Below are positions 11,095 to 21,315 of a DNA stretch of 64,000 bases, piece by piece (within the stretch, counting starts at the first letter, position 1; every line of letters starts with the position of its first letter). The notes under the pieces were generated by a model. The model did no database searches, was not told the origin of the DNA, and saw only the letters and a list, made by a program, of their open reading frames with translations. The stretch is taken from positions 34,343,681 through 34,407,680 of the forward strand of contig OX421965.1 in NCBI GenBank assembly GCA_949128115.1. Direction: 5' to 3'. This DNA comes from Anaspis maculata. Its lineage: Eukaryota; Arthropoda; Insecta; Coleoptera; Scraptiidae. Made by a program: the position numbers and the translations under genes.

Positions 11095-11525
11095 TCACCC
11101 ATAATTATTAAATGTACAATAATTATTGTGGTAGTGATTAATTACTGATTGCTCAGTTTTATGAAAAATCATGTCAGTCGAATGTTTCTTGTTAATTTCG
11201 GTATCTGCAAATCCGCTGGTTGATTCTTTAGTGTCTTGAACTACTTGTACACTAGTGAACGGCTGATTTCTCATTGCTTCTATCATCATCCAAGTGTATG
11301 TATGTGTGTCCAGTCAGTTTCATGAGCTGCTGCTCAGGAACGCCTTCTTTTGCCAGGTGGGAGACTGCTGATGACCGCAGCGAATGGTTGGAGAATCTTG
11401 CTTGACTGGTATCAAGACCAATTTTTTCTGCAGCTTCCTTCGTCCATTTGGACAACTCGTTTCTGCTGACGGGGACGTTTTTATAATTTTATACCATATT
11501 CCGTTCTCCTTTTGCCAGTGTGAAT
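11095..11525 (-). pseudogene. Crypton-type tyrosine recombinase, C-terminal remnant
   Basis: On the minus strand a 67-residue open segment (11455-11252) contains LSKWTKEAAEKIGL, then SNHSLRSSAVSHLAKEGVPE, then LMKLTGH. That is the conserved C-terminal half of the Crypton/KCTD1-ZMYM-like tyrosine recombinase domain: an NHSxR motif with catalytic His and Arg, then the T-GH box. A frameshift upstream separates it from an HWQKENGIWYK segment (about 11522-11490), normally contiguous with it. Another frameshift downstream leads to a segment ending near 11098 with NYCTFNNYG, resembling the C-terminal NCTFN tail of these proteins. The N-terminal half and the catalytic Tyr region are not intact, so it is a dead fragment. 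Confidence 0.7.
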
Positions 11526-11639
11526 TTGAAATTCAAGGACAACAGTTTCTTTATAGTCCGATCCATTCTCCTTCTCCATATTATACGCCCAGTCTGTTGA
11601 AATCTTTGGAGGTCAAGGTCTAAATAACCATCTGAGTAT

Positions 11640-12182
11640 AGGCAGGGGGTGGACAAAGTCAGTACAGACCAGCACCCAGCACGGGCTCCGGGTGCCTATT
11701 GTACCCCGAGAAGTCTGACGATATCCTGATGAACCCTATGGCAGCCCAATACTTGGATGGACCTCCCATCAAACATCCAAGATCCAAGCATCAAGCATCA
11801 CATTCCTAGATTGGTGAGTCTGGCAAACAATGGTCTGGCTGATCTGACCGATCTAAGAAGGTGGTTAAGGCTTCTATGTGAAGCACACATCCCTAATGGA
11901 ACATGGAACCATGTTACATCACTTCCTACATTTAAATTCAGTGAATAAAGTATGAGCAACTTCAGCATGCTGTTACTAGAAAATTGTCCATCGAAGCTCC
12001 CAAATGACAACCCCCTATAGCATTTTATATATCCACCTTCAGTAAGTATAGCTTGGACGCCATTATCGCGGTTGAATTGAAACTTGGAGTAAGTAACGCA
12101 GAACACGTGAGTTCCCAGAATTGTTGTAATTTGAGAATACATTATTGGAAATGGTATGAAGGTAGGTACCTAGTTATTTACT
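11640..12182. other. no gene seen
   Basis: Short open frames occur on both strands (for example 11757-11948 and the minus-strand 12142-11798) but show no domain, codon bias or start context that would support a gene. No repeats were recognised. Confidence 0.35.
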
Positions 12183-12418
12183 GTACAATACAGTGGCGCA
12201 GCCAAGGGGGGGGCTAGGGGGCTATAGCCCCCCCCAGACAGTCTCGCTTTTCCACCGAAGCAATGAAAAATTTTGAACAAAATAAAAAAAATATTGTGTT
12301 CGACTGTTACCTTCTTCATCATTTTAAAAATAGATCATTAGTCTCTCTGTGTAAGAGTTTACTGCGATTGGATTGCGCGATTTTTTTTCAAGTTGTGCGG
12401 AGAGAGAAACTCTTCCTG

Positions 12419-12756
12419 TTTAAGGACGGAGTTGAATTGGTAAGATAAGCGTTGCGGAATCAATCCCTGTGGGTTTATTTCTTGACAGAATCTCACCATT
12501 TAGGTTTCTTCCGAAAGCTACAAGGATGCACTTTGGTTTGAGCTTATTGGCATTTCCAAGATCCAGAAATCAATTATTCATCCAAAAATAAAGAGAAAGA
12601 CATTTTTCGATTTTGGAAATGCCAATGGGCTCAAACCAAACTGCATCCTTGTAGCTTTCGAGAGAGACCTAAATGGTAAGATTCTGTCGAAGAATGAACC
12701 CACAGGGATTATTGATTCCACAACGCTTATTTTACCGATATAACTCCGTCCTTAAG
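12419..12756. repeat. nested foldback inside the hAT-like element
   Basis: Inverted arms of about 145 bp (roughly 12419-12563 and 12612-12756) with a loop near 50 bp. The arms share TTAAGGACGGAGTT, AATAAGCG, CCTGTGGGTT, GACAGAATCT and AGCTACAAGGATGCA, and differ by scattered substitutions and small indels. There is no coding capacity. Confidence 0.8.
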
Positions 12757-12803
12757 CAAGTATACTCACCTACCTATCAGGCTTATCTTGTAACTTCCCG
12801 TTC

Positions 12804-12885
12804 ACTAACGACTCGTTAGCGATCGATTATCGTTCAGACTGCCAACTAACGACTCGTTAGCGAACGATTATCGTTCAGACTGCCA
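12804..12885. repeat. two 41-bp direct repeats
   Basis: Units at 12804-12844 and 12845-12885 differ at one position. Each contains AACGACTCGTTAGCG, a near-palindrome, followed by ATTATCGTTCAGACTGCCA. They lie in the right half of the hAT-like element. Such subterminal repeats are common transposase-binding sites in hAT elements; that role is an inference here. Confidence 0.75.
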
Positions 12886-13249
12886 CTATCGATAGATCTA
12901 ACAAGAGCACGAAAAACCGTATTTCGTGAACAGCTGCGTTCGGCCGTATCGTTTGTATGTGCCGAACGATCGTGTATGACGTTTCTACGTGAGCGCAGCG
13001 CAGCTGTCAGTTTGCAAGTGTCATTACTACCATTTATTACTGACATTTTTCACAAACCCGGGAAATACTGAATTTAATACCTACTTCAATTTGAGGTAGG
13101 TAACATTGGTACCACAATAATTATACTTGAAAATAGAATGACCAAGGCCCTTTTTCCGGGGGGGGGGGGTCACCTTTGGCGCAGCTCGCTTCGCTCGCGT
13201 TCGTTAGCCCCCCCCATGGCTAAATCCTGGCTGCGCCACTGGTACAATA

Positions 13250-14282
13250 AGCTCAAACCTCATCAACGGATTCCGATTCCGAAACCTGAAACTCCCCAAA
13301 CGTGCCTTTTTAACTTAGACCATAGCGTGATAACAAAGAAATTGCGTAGTGCGGATGGTTACATCACAATAACAAAAAATGCATCAAGCTATGCGATTCA
13401 GAATGTCGCCAGGACAAAAAAAAAGGAACACGGTAAACTGCGATCGCCGTAATAACTGGGGGCGAACAAACTAATTTCCGAATGATTGAACTCTGGCGCA
13501 TGGAAATCTGCAGGATCAACGTTTGTGCTATGCAAAATGTAATCACGTAATTGCCGGATTAATGCATCGTCGCTGATGCACCATCGATATCGTCGTTTTA
13601 CCATTACCGTCTATTGACTTTTCAAATATTGTGACTGACATCGACGCTTTGGGCCTGTCAGAGAGATATCGGGCGATATCTGAACATCTCCTGGTGTATA
13701 CCACCATCACCGCCCACCATAGACACAGAGAACCAGGCGGAAACACCGACCTCATTATTGAAATTCCATTGATCCGAAACTAATTGTGTACGCGAAAATA
13801 TAAAGGTCACCCCGCAACAGCAATAATAACAAGGCTATCAAAAGCGGCATATAGGCGGTGAGGCTTGAAACCTGATGGTGGCAGGCCCAGGCAGCTAGGT
13901 GGGTAATTATTCTAATCTATATGCGTCGCCTGATAACAACAAACAACGCTTTAGTTGTATCTGATAGTGTGATTGTACAATTTTATATGCGTGACTTTAT
14001 AATTTGTAGTATAAATTAAAATTGCCCCTGCACGTTTGTGTGTAGGTACACAGTATTTATTGTAACAAAAGAGTCGTTTAAAGTCACCTTAAAAAATCGC
14101 ACTCGTCAGTTTTAAAAAGCGTGAGCGGCTCCCGCTTTAATGTCCTGGTGTTAACGTACGCAAGTCGTTTGGATCTCGCAATACGTTGCGAGTTGAAAGG
14201 CTTCGATTTCGATTCCAAGCTGGATTAATTGTTCTGAATCTGATTACCTAACCACATTGGCTGTGTAGATGATACTATTAAG
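13250..14282. other. no gene seen
   Basis: Open frames on both strands (13398-13604 and 13543-13755, minus) have no recognisable domain and overlap one another. No repeats were found. Confidence 0.35.
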
Positions 14283-14540
14283 GGCACCGGTCGATTGCTA
14301 TGGAATGCGCTTACGCCTTCGCGAGCTGCAGCCGTAGTTTTCAACAAAAATTTATCGTTGAGGTCATTGGAAGAGTAAAAGTGGCCCTTGTCATGCATAA
14401 AAAGTTTGAAATTTGCAAAAAAAATTCGCTGTCGATGACAACAGCTATTCTTACTATTGACCTCAACGATGACTTTTTGGTAAAAGGAAAGCTGTAGCAT
14501 ACAGAGGTGTAAGCGCATTTTTCAGCAATGATCGGGGTCC
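14283..14540. mobile_element. 258-bp foldback (MITE-like)
   Basis: An imperfect palindrome with inverted arms containing AATGCGCTTAC and TTATCGTTGAGGTCA on the left and their counterparts TGACCTCAACGATGA and GTAAGCGCATT on the right. The ends (GGCACCGGTCGATTGCT and AGCAATGATCGGGGTCC) match with several mismatches. It has no coding capacity and no clear target duplication. The open frames on each strand are palindrome by-products. Confidence 0.65.
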
Positions 14541-16477
14541 TTCAGTCATCGATTTGTATAGCACACTGCGAGTGGAATAAAACGTCAACGAAACGCTCCA
14601 CCTACCTTCAGCAGCAAACTGCGGAAGACAGGTCACCTCTTAGTTGACACCACAAATTTGGTCCTGTTACCGCAGGGTATCTCAGAACATCGACCACTAC
14701 GGGCAGTCAAACGGCATAGTAGGTACGGTAATAATGAATGCACCAGTGGATAAAACAGGGACGCGATTTCGACCAAGGATTGTCTCGGTAGCAAAGCAAA
14801 TGGAGAGGAAGAGATGAGTCTACAAAGAGTACAAAGTGTTTGCTCTACGAACCTTGTGCATTGTTATTGTGAATGATCTCGAGCTTAGATTCTTTTGTCG
14901 AAGCCAAACAGAGGCATCGCCGGAATTTTACATCTAGCCGTCTGGTTTCAAACAAACCCGAGAACAAACCCTTTGGTTTGTTGGACTGTCATAATTTTTC
15001 ATCTTTCACCCGTTCCATAAGAAAGTGACGGAGCTCTGCAGACTGTTTAGCAGAAGCGTTTGATTACTGCAGTCGCTCAAAGCCGAATCGTCGAGATGAA
15101 ACATTTCTGTATTGCATCATATGCTTCGCGAAACTCGATCCAGCTCTATAAATCAAAGCGTAGGTTTAGCGAATGGCGCACTTTCACGCCGGGGGTGTCA
15201 GACCGTTCGAAAATTTGACGACTTCCGGTCCTGGACGGCCATCACCCGATATGCCGCTGCAGATATAGAGTCCGGATTTCGGCAAAGTGTCTGCTAAATA
15301 ATGCATTAATATGGAGCGCCGGAAAGGGCCTCGCTCGGTAATAGTGGATTGATTGAGAGTCGGCGATGGTGCGGGTCGAGGGGGGGAAGGAAGGTGGAGG
15401 AGGAAGAGGTGGAGAGCGTTCGGGCCGAGCGGCAGCCGCTGGCGGAAGCAATGCCGCGAGTTACCGGAAGTGTGATCGGATTTGTTAAACGGCAGAAAAG
15501 GATTAGACCGGATTCAGATACCGGACCACGCTCCGTTGCCCCGGAATTCGGCTTAGAGCTGCTGGTGGCGATGGTCGCTTTTATTCTCTACGTGCATTTT
15601 GATCTGTGAAATCCCGTCTAATAAAGCCCAAGCACCAAAGCACAACCATCAAGCAGGAGCGGAGCAGCAAAGGCCCCCTTCGGAATCAATAAAATCCGGT
15701 TTCAACTCCACTCCGCCGATGTGGAGTTTGGAAGGAGAGTTTTATTAATATTTTGCCATCGGCAGGATCGCACGGTAATTACCGCACTACCCACCTACCT
15801 ACCCGTACCTACCTCACCTATAATTTCTGCTCTAGAGAGAGGGTAGAGGTGATGGAATTTCTGGGGGAGTTTATGGATTTTCTTTGTTCCATATCGTATA
15901 CTTATGGCGTAGGTAATGGATATTGTGGAATTGCGTTTTGAAATAATGTGAACTTTCAGTTATCCATTTCTAAGTTTTAGCAGGCGTAATGTGCACTTAT
16001 AGCTCGTAAAATGGCTATTGTGCATGGCATTGCAAGCAATTAACTATTATGTATCGCCACATTCAAATTCAACACAATATTCTATTGGAGACGATGATAC
16101 AAGGCCCGACAAATATTGAAGAGCCAGTGGTATATTATGATTCTGAAACTGTTATTGTCGCCCCTCAAGATCGGCCTTGTATCTTGGCTGCTGTAATTGT
16201 TTCTAGATTTGCTTTGTACGTATATCGTTTGTTATATCAACCTCGCATTGGATTGTTGAATGTAACTATAATTGTCTCAAATTGTGTAAAAGTGACTTTG
16301 CCATCATTTACGTGTAGAACGTGATGATTAGTACCCACACTGTTTATTTGGTTCATCACCTAAGTACTGAGATGTCAGACAACGGTAATATCATATAGAG
16401 TACTCGGAATACCAGAAGGGGTCCTTCTGTGGGCGGAGCCTAACAGCTCGAACTGAGTTTATCCAGTGACGCACCTA
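14541..16477. other. no gene seen; GA-rich and TACC-rich tracts
   Basis: No supportable gene. A GA-rich tract lies at about 15370-15420, within a locally GC-rich stretch (15300-15560). A TACC-rich tract lies at about 15785-15815. The open frame at 16049-16324 has no known domain. Confidence 0.4.
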
Positions 16478-18353
16478 TAGCCCAGGAAAGAAATGCAAAA
16501 TTTTGATGAAACCCGGAATAAATTAAGGAAAATCTGAAAATTTGAGGATCCCTTCAGAATTTTATGGGGAACAACATACTAAAGGTCCCCATCTGTCCGA
16601 GGCTTAGCATTTTTTCTGTGGGAGGTCGAAGGTACAAGAAGTTACCATTTTCAAAGTTGGTATTTTTTTGGTGATTTTTCCATTGGACTTCATATTTTCA
16701 AGGTCGACTAACCCAATGCAATGGTTACCAGAAAGTGTAATACACCAGTGGCGTACCAGACGGCTGCGAAGTGGCCGAGGTGCGATTTTTCATAAAATCG
16801 TATGGTAAACCGAGACTAACAAATTTTTTGACATGTTTGGTATCATTTCTTATCAAATCGCACATTCCGATTTCACAAGTAAGTGTGAAATTCTGATAGA
16901 AACATGTTCAAACCATTCATATCAGAAAGTAACATGATTTTTTTACCCTCAAATTTGATGCTTTGTAGCTCTAGTTCCATAAGTGTCCAATGTATTTCTA
17001 ACTGTGATTTTGATTTGAACAGTTAATTTGGGCTATTTCACTCACAAATATCATTCGCTGATTTTTTTTCCTGTTTTTAAAAAGTCAAGGAATGATTCTG
17101 TTTCTTGAGATGTATCATGCCAGAACTTGATTTGACGAAACGTGCTATTTCACAAGAAAAATTAGACTACGATCAGAATGTAGCTTTGATTTGATACTTT
17201 AATCATTTTATGGCATGAACATAGTTTTCTCTATCAGACAAAATGAGGAAAACCAAAATCGGAGCCATATTTTAGTCATGACATCATTTTGCTTCGGAAA
17301 ATGCGGAATAAATTTCGCAAAGAAACGCGATCCAGAAGAAAGTTTCGATCTATATATTTGTCGTTTTGTAGCTCCATTTCTATCGTGGTTCAAAACACCC
17401 ATGATCACAATTTTGACATAGATTGTTCAATTGAACTATTTAATGGATGAATTCCATAACTAGAATTCTCTATCGCTGTTACAAAGTCACGCGGCGATTT
17501 TGTTCCAAAACGTGCATCATGTAGAAATTTAATTTCGAAAGCTCGCATTGTCGGAGGAAGAATGATGTCATGACTAAAATACGGCTCCGATTTCAGTTTT
17601 AACGAATTTGTTCGATAGAGAAAACTATTTTCATGCCTTGAAGTAAATAAAGAACCAAATAAAAGCTTTATTCTGATCGTAGCCTGATTTTTCCTGTGAA
17701 ATAGCACGTTTTATCAAGTCAAGCTTTGGCATGGTACATCGCAAGAAACAAAATAACTCCGTGACTTTGTAAAAACGGAAAAAGAAATCAAAAAATGATA
17801 TTTGTGTGTGAAATAGTCCAAACTAACTATCAAAATCATGGTTAGGAATTCATTGGACACTGATAGAACTGGAGCTACAAAACAACAAATTTAAGGGAAA
17901 AATATCATGTTTGTTTCTGATGAAACCAGTTTAAACACGTCGCTATCAAAATTTTATACTTATTTTTGGAATCGGAGAGTGCGATTCAGTAAGAAATGAT
18001 ACCAAATATGTCAAAAAAGGTGTTAGTCACAGTTCACCATAAGATTTTGTCAAAAATTGCACTTCGGCCCCTTCGCAGTCGTCTGGTACGCCACTGGTGC
18101 ATTAATCTTTCTGGAAACTCATTTCATTGGGTTCCTCGACCTCGAAAATATAAGGTCGAATAAAAAAGTATAAAAAAGGAACTATTTCAAAAATGGTAAC
18201 TTCTTGTACCTTCGACCTCCAGCAGAAGAAATGCCAAGCCTCGGACAGATGGGGACTTTTAGTATGTTGTTCCCCATCAAATTCGGAAGAGATCCCCAAA
18301 TTTCCAGATTTTCCTTAATTTATTCCGGGTTAAAACCTAATTTGCCTGGGCTA
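16478..18353. mobile_element. 1.88-kb palindromic element, family P1 copy 1
   Basis: A long inverted repeat centred near 17415. The ends are TAGCCCAGG...CCTGGGCTA, and the arms of about 900 bp align throughout with moderate divergence. Inside both arms lie hAT-like ends, CAGTGGCGTACCAGACG at 16746 and CGTCTGGTACGCCACTG ending at 18096, but no direct 8-bp duplication flanks them because the palindrome continues outwards. A related copy lies at 30790-32640. Sequence just outside (16415-16450 and 18485-18520) also pairs weakly, through TGTGGGCGGAGCC and GGCCCCGCCCACA-like words. No open frame with a domain was found. It could be a foldback element or a non-autonomous TE inserted at the centre of a larger one. 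Confidence 0.8.
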
Positions 18354-18943
18354 CTAGTCTTGCAGTGAGATTTTAGTTTTGCCTGTGGCCTGGTAATGGT
18401 CCAGCACTCCAGCTGACGGTGTTGCTTTCCCTATTTCAACACAACATAGACTCGTTTTAAACGATTTTGGTTTTTCTGTTCAGCCCCGCCCACAGGTCCC
18501 TCTAGTGTGCCGTCAACTCTACTGTACCTATCAGAAGGGGGCGAAATCAGCGCTTGCGGCAGCATAAAAAAAAACTACGAGGTTTAAAGAACTCACTGTA
18601 GTCTAATGTATAGCCTCCATCATCAGTGGCATACAAAGTCATCAGGATAGCGACAGTAATACAGTTTGTTAACAGTTCCAAGATCAAATACAGTGTATCC
18701 TCGCGAGAAGCCCTTATAAATTGGGTTGGAAGGTTTTGGACTCGGTTTTGGACAAGAAGACGCTAACTACTGATGAATCCAATCTATTGCCTAGCAAAAG
18801 AAAGGCTGACAACACCTAGAGTACAAACTAACTCATGATAACTAATAACCGAAACAACCGTGAAAACACCACCAGATTGCAGCCGTCTGGTCAAGTTCAT
18901 TTTAAGAATGGTAGATGACAAGTACAATCCAACGATAAAACAG
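18354..18943. other. no gene seen
   Basis: Unassigned AT-rich sequence between the P1 palindrome and the 3' end of LINE-A. Only the weak outer pairing at about 18485-18520 was noted. Confidence 0.35.
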
Positions 18944-18972
18944 TAATAATAATAATAATAATAGTATTTATT
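18944..18972 (-). repeat. LINE-A 3' tail: ATT repeat preceded by AATAAA
   Basis: Read on the minus strand, the element ends with AATAAA (18972-18967) followed by a run of about seven ATT trinucleotides (to 18944). A microsatellite tail after a polyadenylation-like signal is typical of several non-LTR retrotransposon clades. It fixes the 3' end of LINE-A. Confidence 0.7.
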
Positions 18973-19224
18973 GAAGCTTGTTGCATTTGTTGAAAAAATG
19001 GTCAAGTCAGTGGTATGGTAGTTAGGTACAGGCAATTATCACAGATAAGTAAGTTCCTAATTAATAGAAACAAATATAATATTATCTAATGAAATTTTGA
19101 ATGTTCGTACATTTCACAGTTAAAACAATCACACAAATCGATCAGAATTGATATATGACAAAATAATAACCTTTACAGTTTAGTAAAAAAACAAGTGTCA
19201 GTCAATCAGAGATTTTGGTAGATC

Positions 19225-21315
19225 TCAGGTATTTGGTCTTTCATTTAAGAACCTTTCAAACTCGATAACCGTGTAGAAACAGTGCTCTGCGAGAAGCAAT
19301 TTTAGTTTTTTCCTGAAAGCCCTTGGAGGAAGCTGCCTAAACGCGCCAGGAAGCATGTTGTACATTTTTGAGCCGGCACACACTGGTGACCTCGTATAGT
19401 ATGAGTGAAAATATCTGTCAATGACAAGGTCGCTCCTGTTTCGCGTGTCATACGAATGAACGTCTCTTGCTTTTTTCATTTGATCCTGCTTACAATGGAT
19501 GTATGTCAGTAACTTCAGCAAGTAGACACACGCCACCGTGAGGATCCCATGAGTCTTGAACATAGGTCTGCAGGAGTCCGTGCGCGCCAGATCAAACATG
19601 ATTCTAATGATTTTTTTTTTTTTATCATGAATACTCTCCCAATTTGAGTCGCCTGACCCCAGACGGTAATACCGTAAGAGAGCACGGAGTGAAAATTAGC
19701 ATAGTAAATTGTAACAAGATCAGGCGTATTCAATATTCTTCTCAAGTTGAAAATGGCAAAAAATGACTTGTTGAGTCGGGCGCACACGCTTTCTACCTGC
19801 AGGCTCCAACCCAATCTGCCGTCAATCTGAACTCCCAAAAATCTGCAATCTTGCGACATCGGCAGATCCGCCCCACCAAAGCCGAAGCCACACATCTTGG
19901 GCTCCGCGGCTCCCGCAAACTCTATAATGACTGTTTTTGATAAATTAATTATTAAACGATTCCTTTCGCACCACGCGGCAAACTCCCGGAGCGCCCGGTC
20001 CACCCGGCGAGCCACCTCAGCCGGATCATGGCCACTCACCAGGATAGTAGTGTCATCGGCATACAGCAATACTTTCGCCTCAGTAATGTACTCCGGGAGG
20101 TCATTGACGTACAGAAGGAACAGCGATGGACCAAGGATACCTCCCTGTGAAGTGCCAAGATCCACGCCATACACCCCCGACCGAACATCACCAATCCCGG
20201 CCACAAGTTGTCTGTGTCTCACATACGACATTAACCAGTCATTCACCGAACCACGAATCCCCATCGCGCTCAACTTTTCCCCCAGAAAACCTGGATCCAG
20301 AGTGTCAAACGCCCGTGACAAATCAAAGAATAGACCCACAACACGGTGTCCCTTATCGATCTTATCGTAAACAAACTGAACCAATTCAGTGGTGGCCGTC
20401 TCGGTGGAGAACCCTCCACGGAACCCGTGCTGACTCCTAGTAATTAATTAGTTTTTGTTCAAAAAATACACCAACCTTGAATGCATTGCTTTTTCAATTA
20501 TTTTTGAAAGTGGGCTCACCACGGTCACCGCTCGGTAATTCATAATGTCCCCCTTACTACCTTTTTTGAAAACAGGCACGGTTTTTGTTCGTTTCAGAGC
20601 CGTTGGAAACTTTCCCTGGGTCACAGATATGTTTATTATGTGTGCAAGGTACGGGCTGACGTCGGCACAACACGCCTTCAACAAACGTATAGGGATTTTG
20701 TCCAACCCTACAGACTTCTTATCTTTCATGCCTCTCACAATATCTGCAACCTCGAGATGTGTTACCGGAAAAAAGAACATTGACGGTTTATTTCCTCTTA
20801 CAGAAATAGTGCAGTTTCTGGTTTTATTGGGAAATTTTTGCAGTATTTGGTTTTTCGCTCCATTTGGCAAAATAATTACCGAACACCTCACAAATGGCAT
20901 TCTTTTCTGTTAAAACGCTATCGTTGATCTTAAGAGCTATACAATTATGCGTGACTTTCTTTTTATTTATTTTCATATTTACAATTTCCCATAGCCTTTT
21001 GTTTTTATTCGCAGAAGAATTTATGACTTGCGAGTAAAACATTCTTTTCTCATTTTGGATTTTCTTAGTCAATTGTTTTTTGAAATTTTTGTAATTAGTA
21101 TGAACTTCAACATTAGTCGTGCTTTTTCTGAGCCAATCAAATTCTCTCAGTTTCCTTGATTCCTCCACAGCCTGCTGAGATGGTCTAAATTTGATCTCCA
21201 AGGATATGTTGCCTTGTTTAATCTTTTGTAGGGGATGCGAAACCTGGAAGCACCAGTTGAAATGATCCCAAAAAGCATCAAAGGTCTCATCTACTGTCAT
21301 ATAATTGTTCAAATG
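19225..21315 (-). pseudogene. LINE-A ORF2: linker, reverse transcriptase and C-terminus
   Basis: Minus-strand non-LTR retrotransposon protein in pieces. 21312-20824 is the pre-RT linker (RKLREFDWLRKS, and NEKRMFYSQVIN with a KRLWEIVN motif). After a frameshift near 20850-20900, the RT starts (SVGLDKIPIRLLKACC, then KKGSKGDIMNYRAVTVVSPLSKIIEK). An in-frame TAA at 20450-20448 follows, the same frame continuing with QHGFRGGFSTETA, motif A FFDLSRAFDTLD, motif B SQGGILGPSLFLLYVNDLP and motif C LLYADDT. Near 19600-19515 a second frameshift leads to a C-terminal segment with YDTRNRSDL and KMYNMLPGAFRQLPPRAFRKK, ending at 19225. The catalytic Asp residues are all visible, but the breaks make it inactive. 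Motifs resemble the Jockey/CR1 group; clade not proven. Confidence 0.85.
21311..21315. other. 5-bp target duplication of LINE-B, left
   Basis: AAATG, repeated at 23461-23465. Dropping one copy and LINE-B joins the two halves of LINE-A in one reading frame. Confidence 0.75.

Larger units (their letters stand above)
12191..13241. mobile_element. non-autonomous hAT-like element with 8-bp target duplication
   Basis: A 1,051-bp element beginning CAGTGGCGCAGCCA and ending TGGCTGCGCCACTG, flanked by identical 8-bp direct repeats GTACAATA (12183-12190 and 13242-13249). An 8-bp duplication and CAGTGGCG-type ends are known hallmarks of hAT elements. G-runs and C-runs follow the ends on both sides. No transposase was found. 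The interior contains a nested foldback (12419-12756) and two 41-bp direct repeats (12804-12885). The exact duplication argues for a fairly recent insertion. Confidence 0.85.

Noticed and set aside
16746..18096. Calling 16746-18096 a separate hAT insertion
   Set aside because: The 8-bp flanks are inverted complements of each other (part of the larger palindrome) and not a direct duplication, so independent insertion is not shown.
19897..20370. Plus-strand open frame of 157 codons
   Set aside because: It lies antisense to the LINE-A reverse transcriptase, whose motifs explain the sequence on the minus strand.
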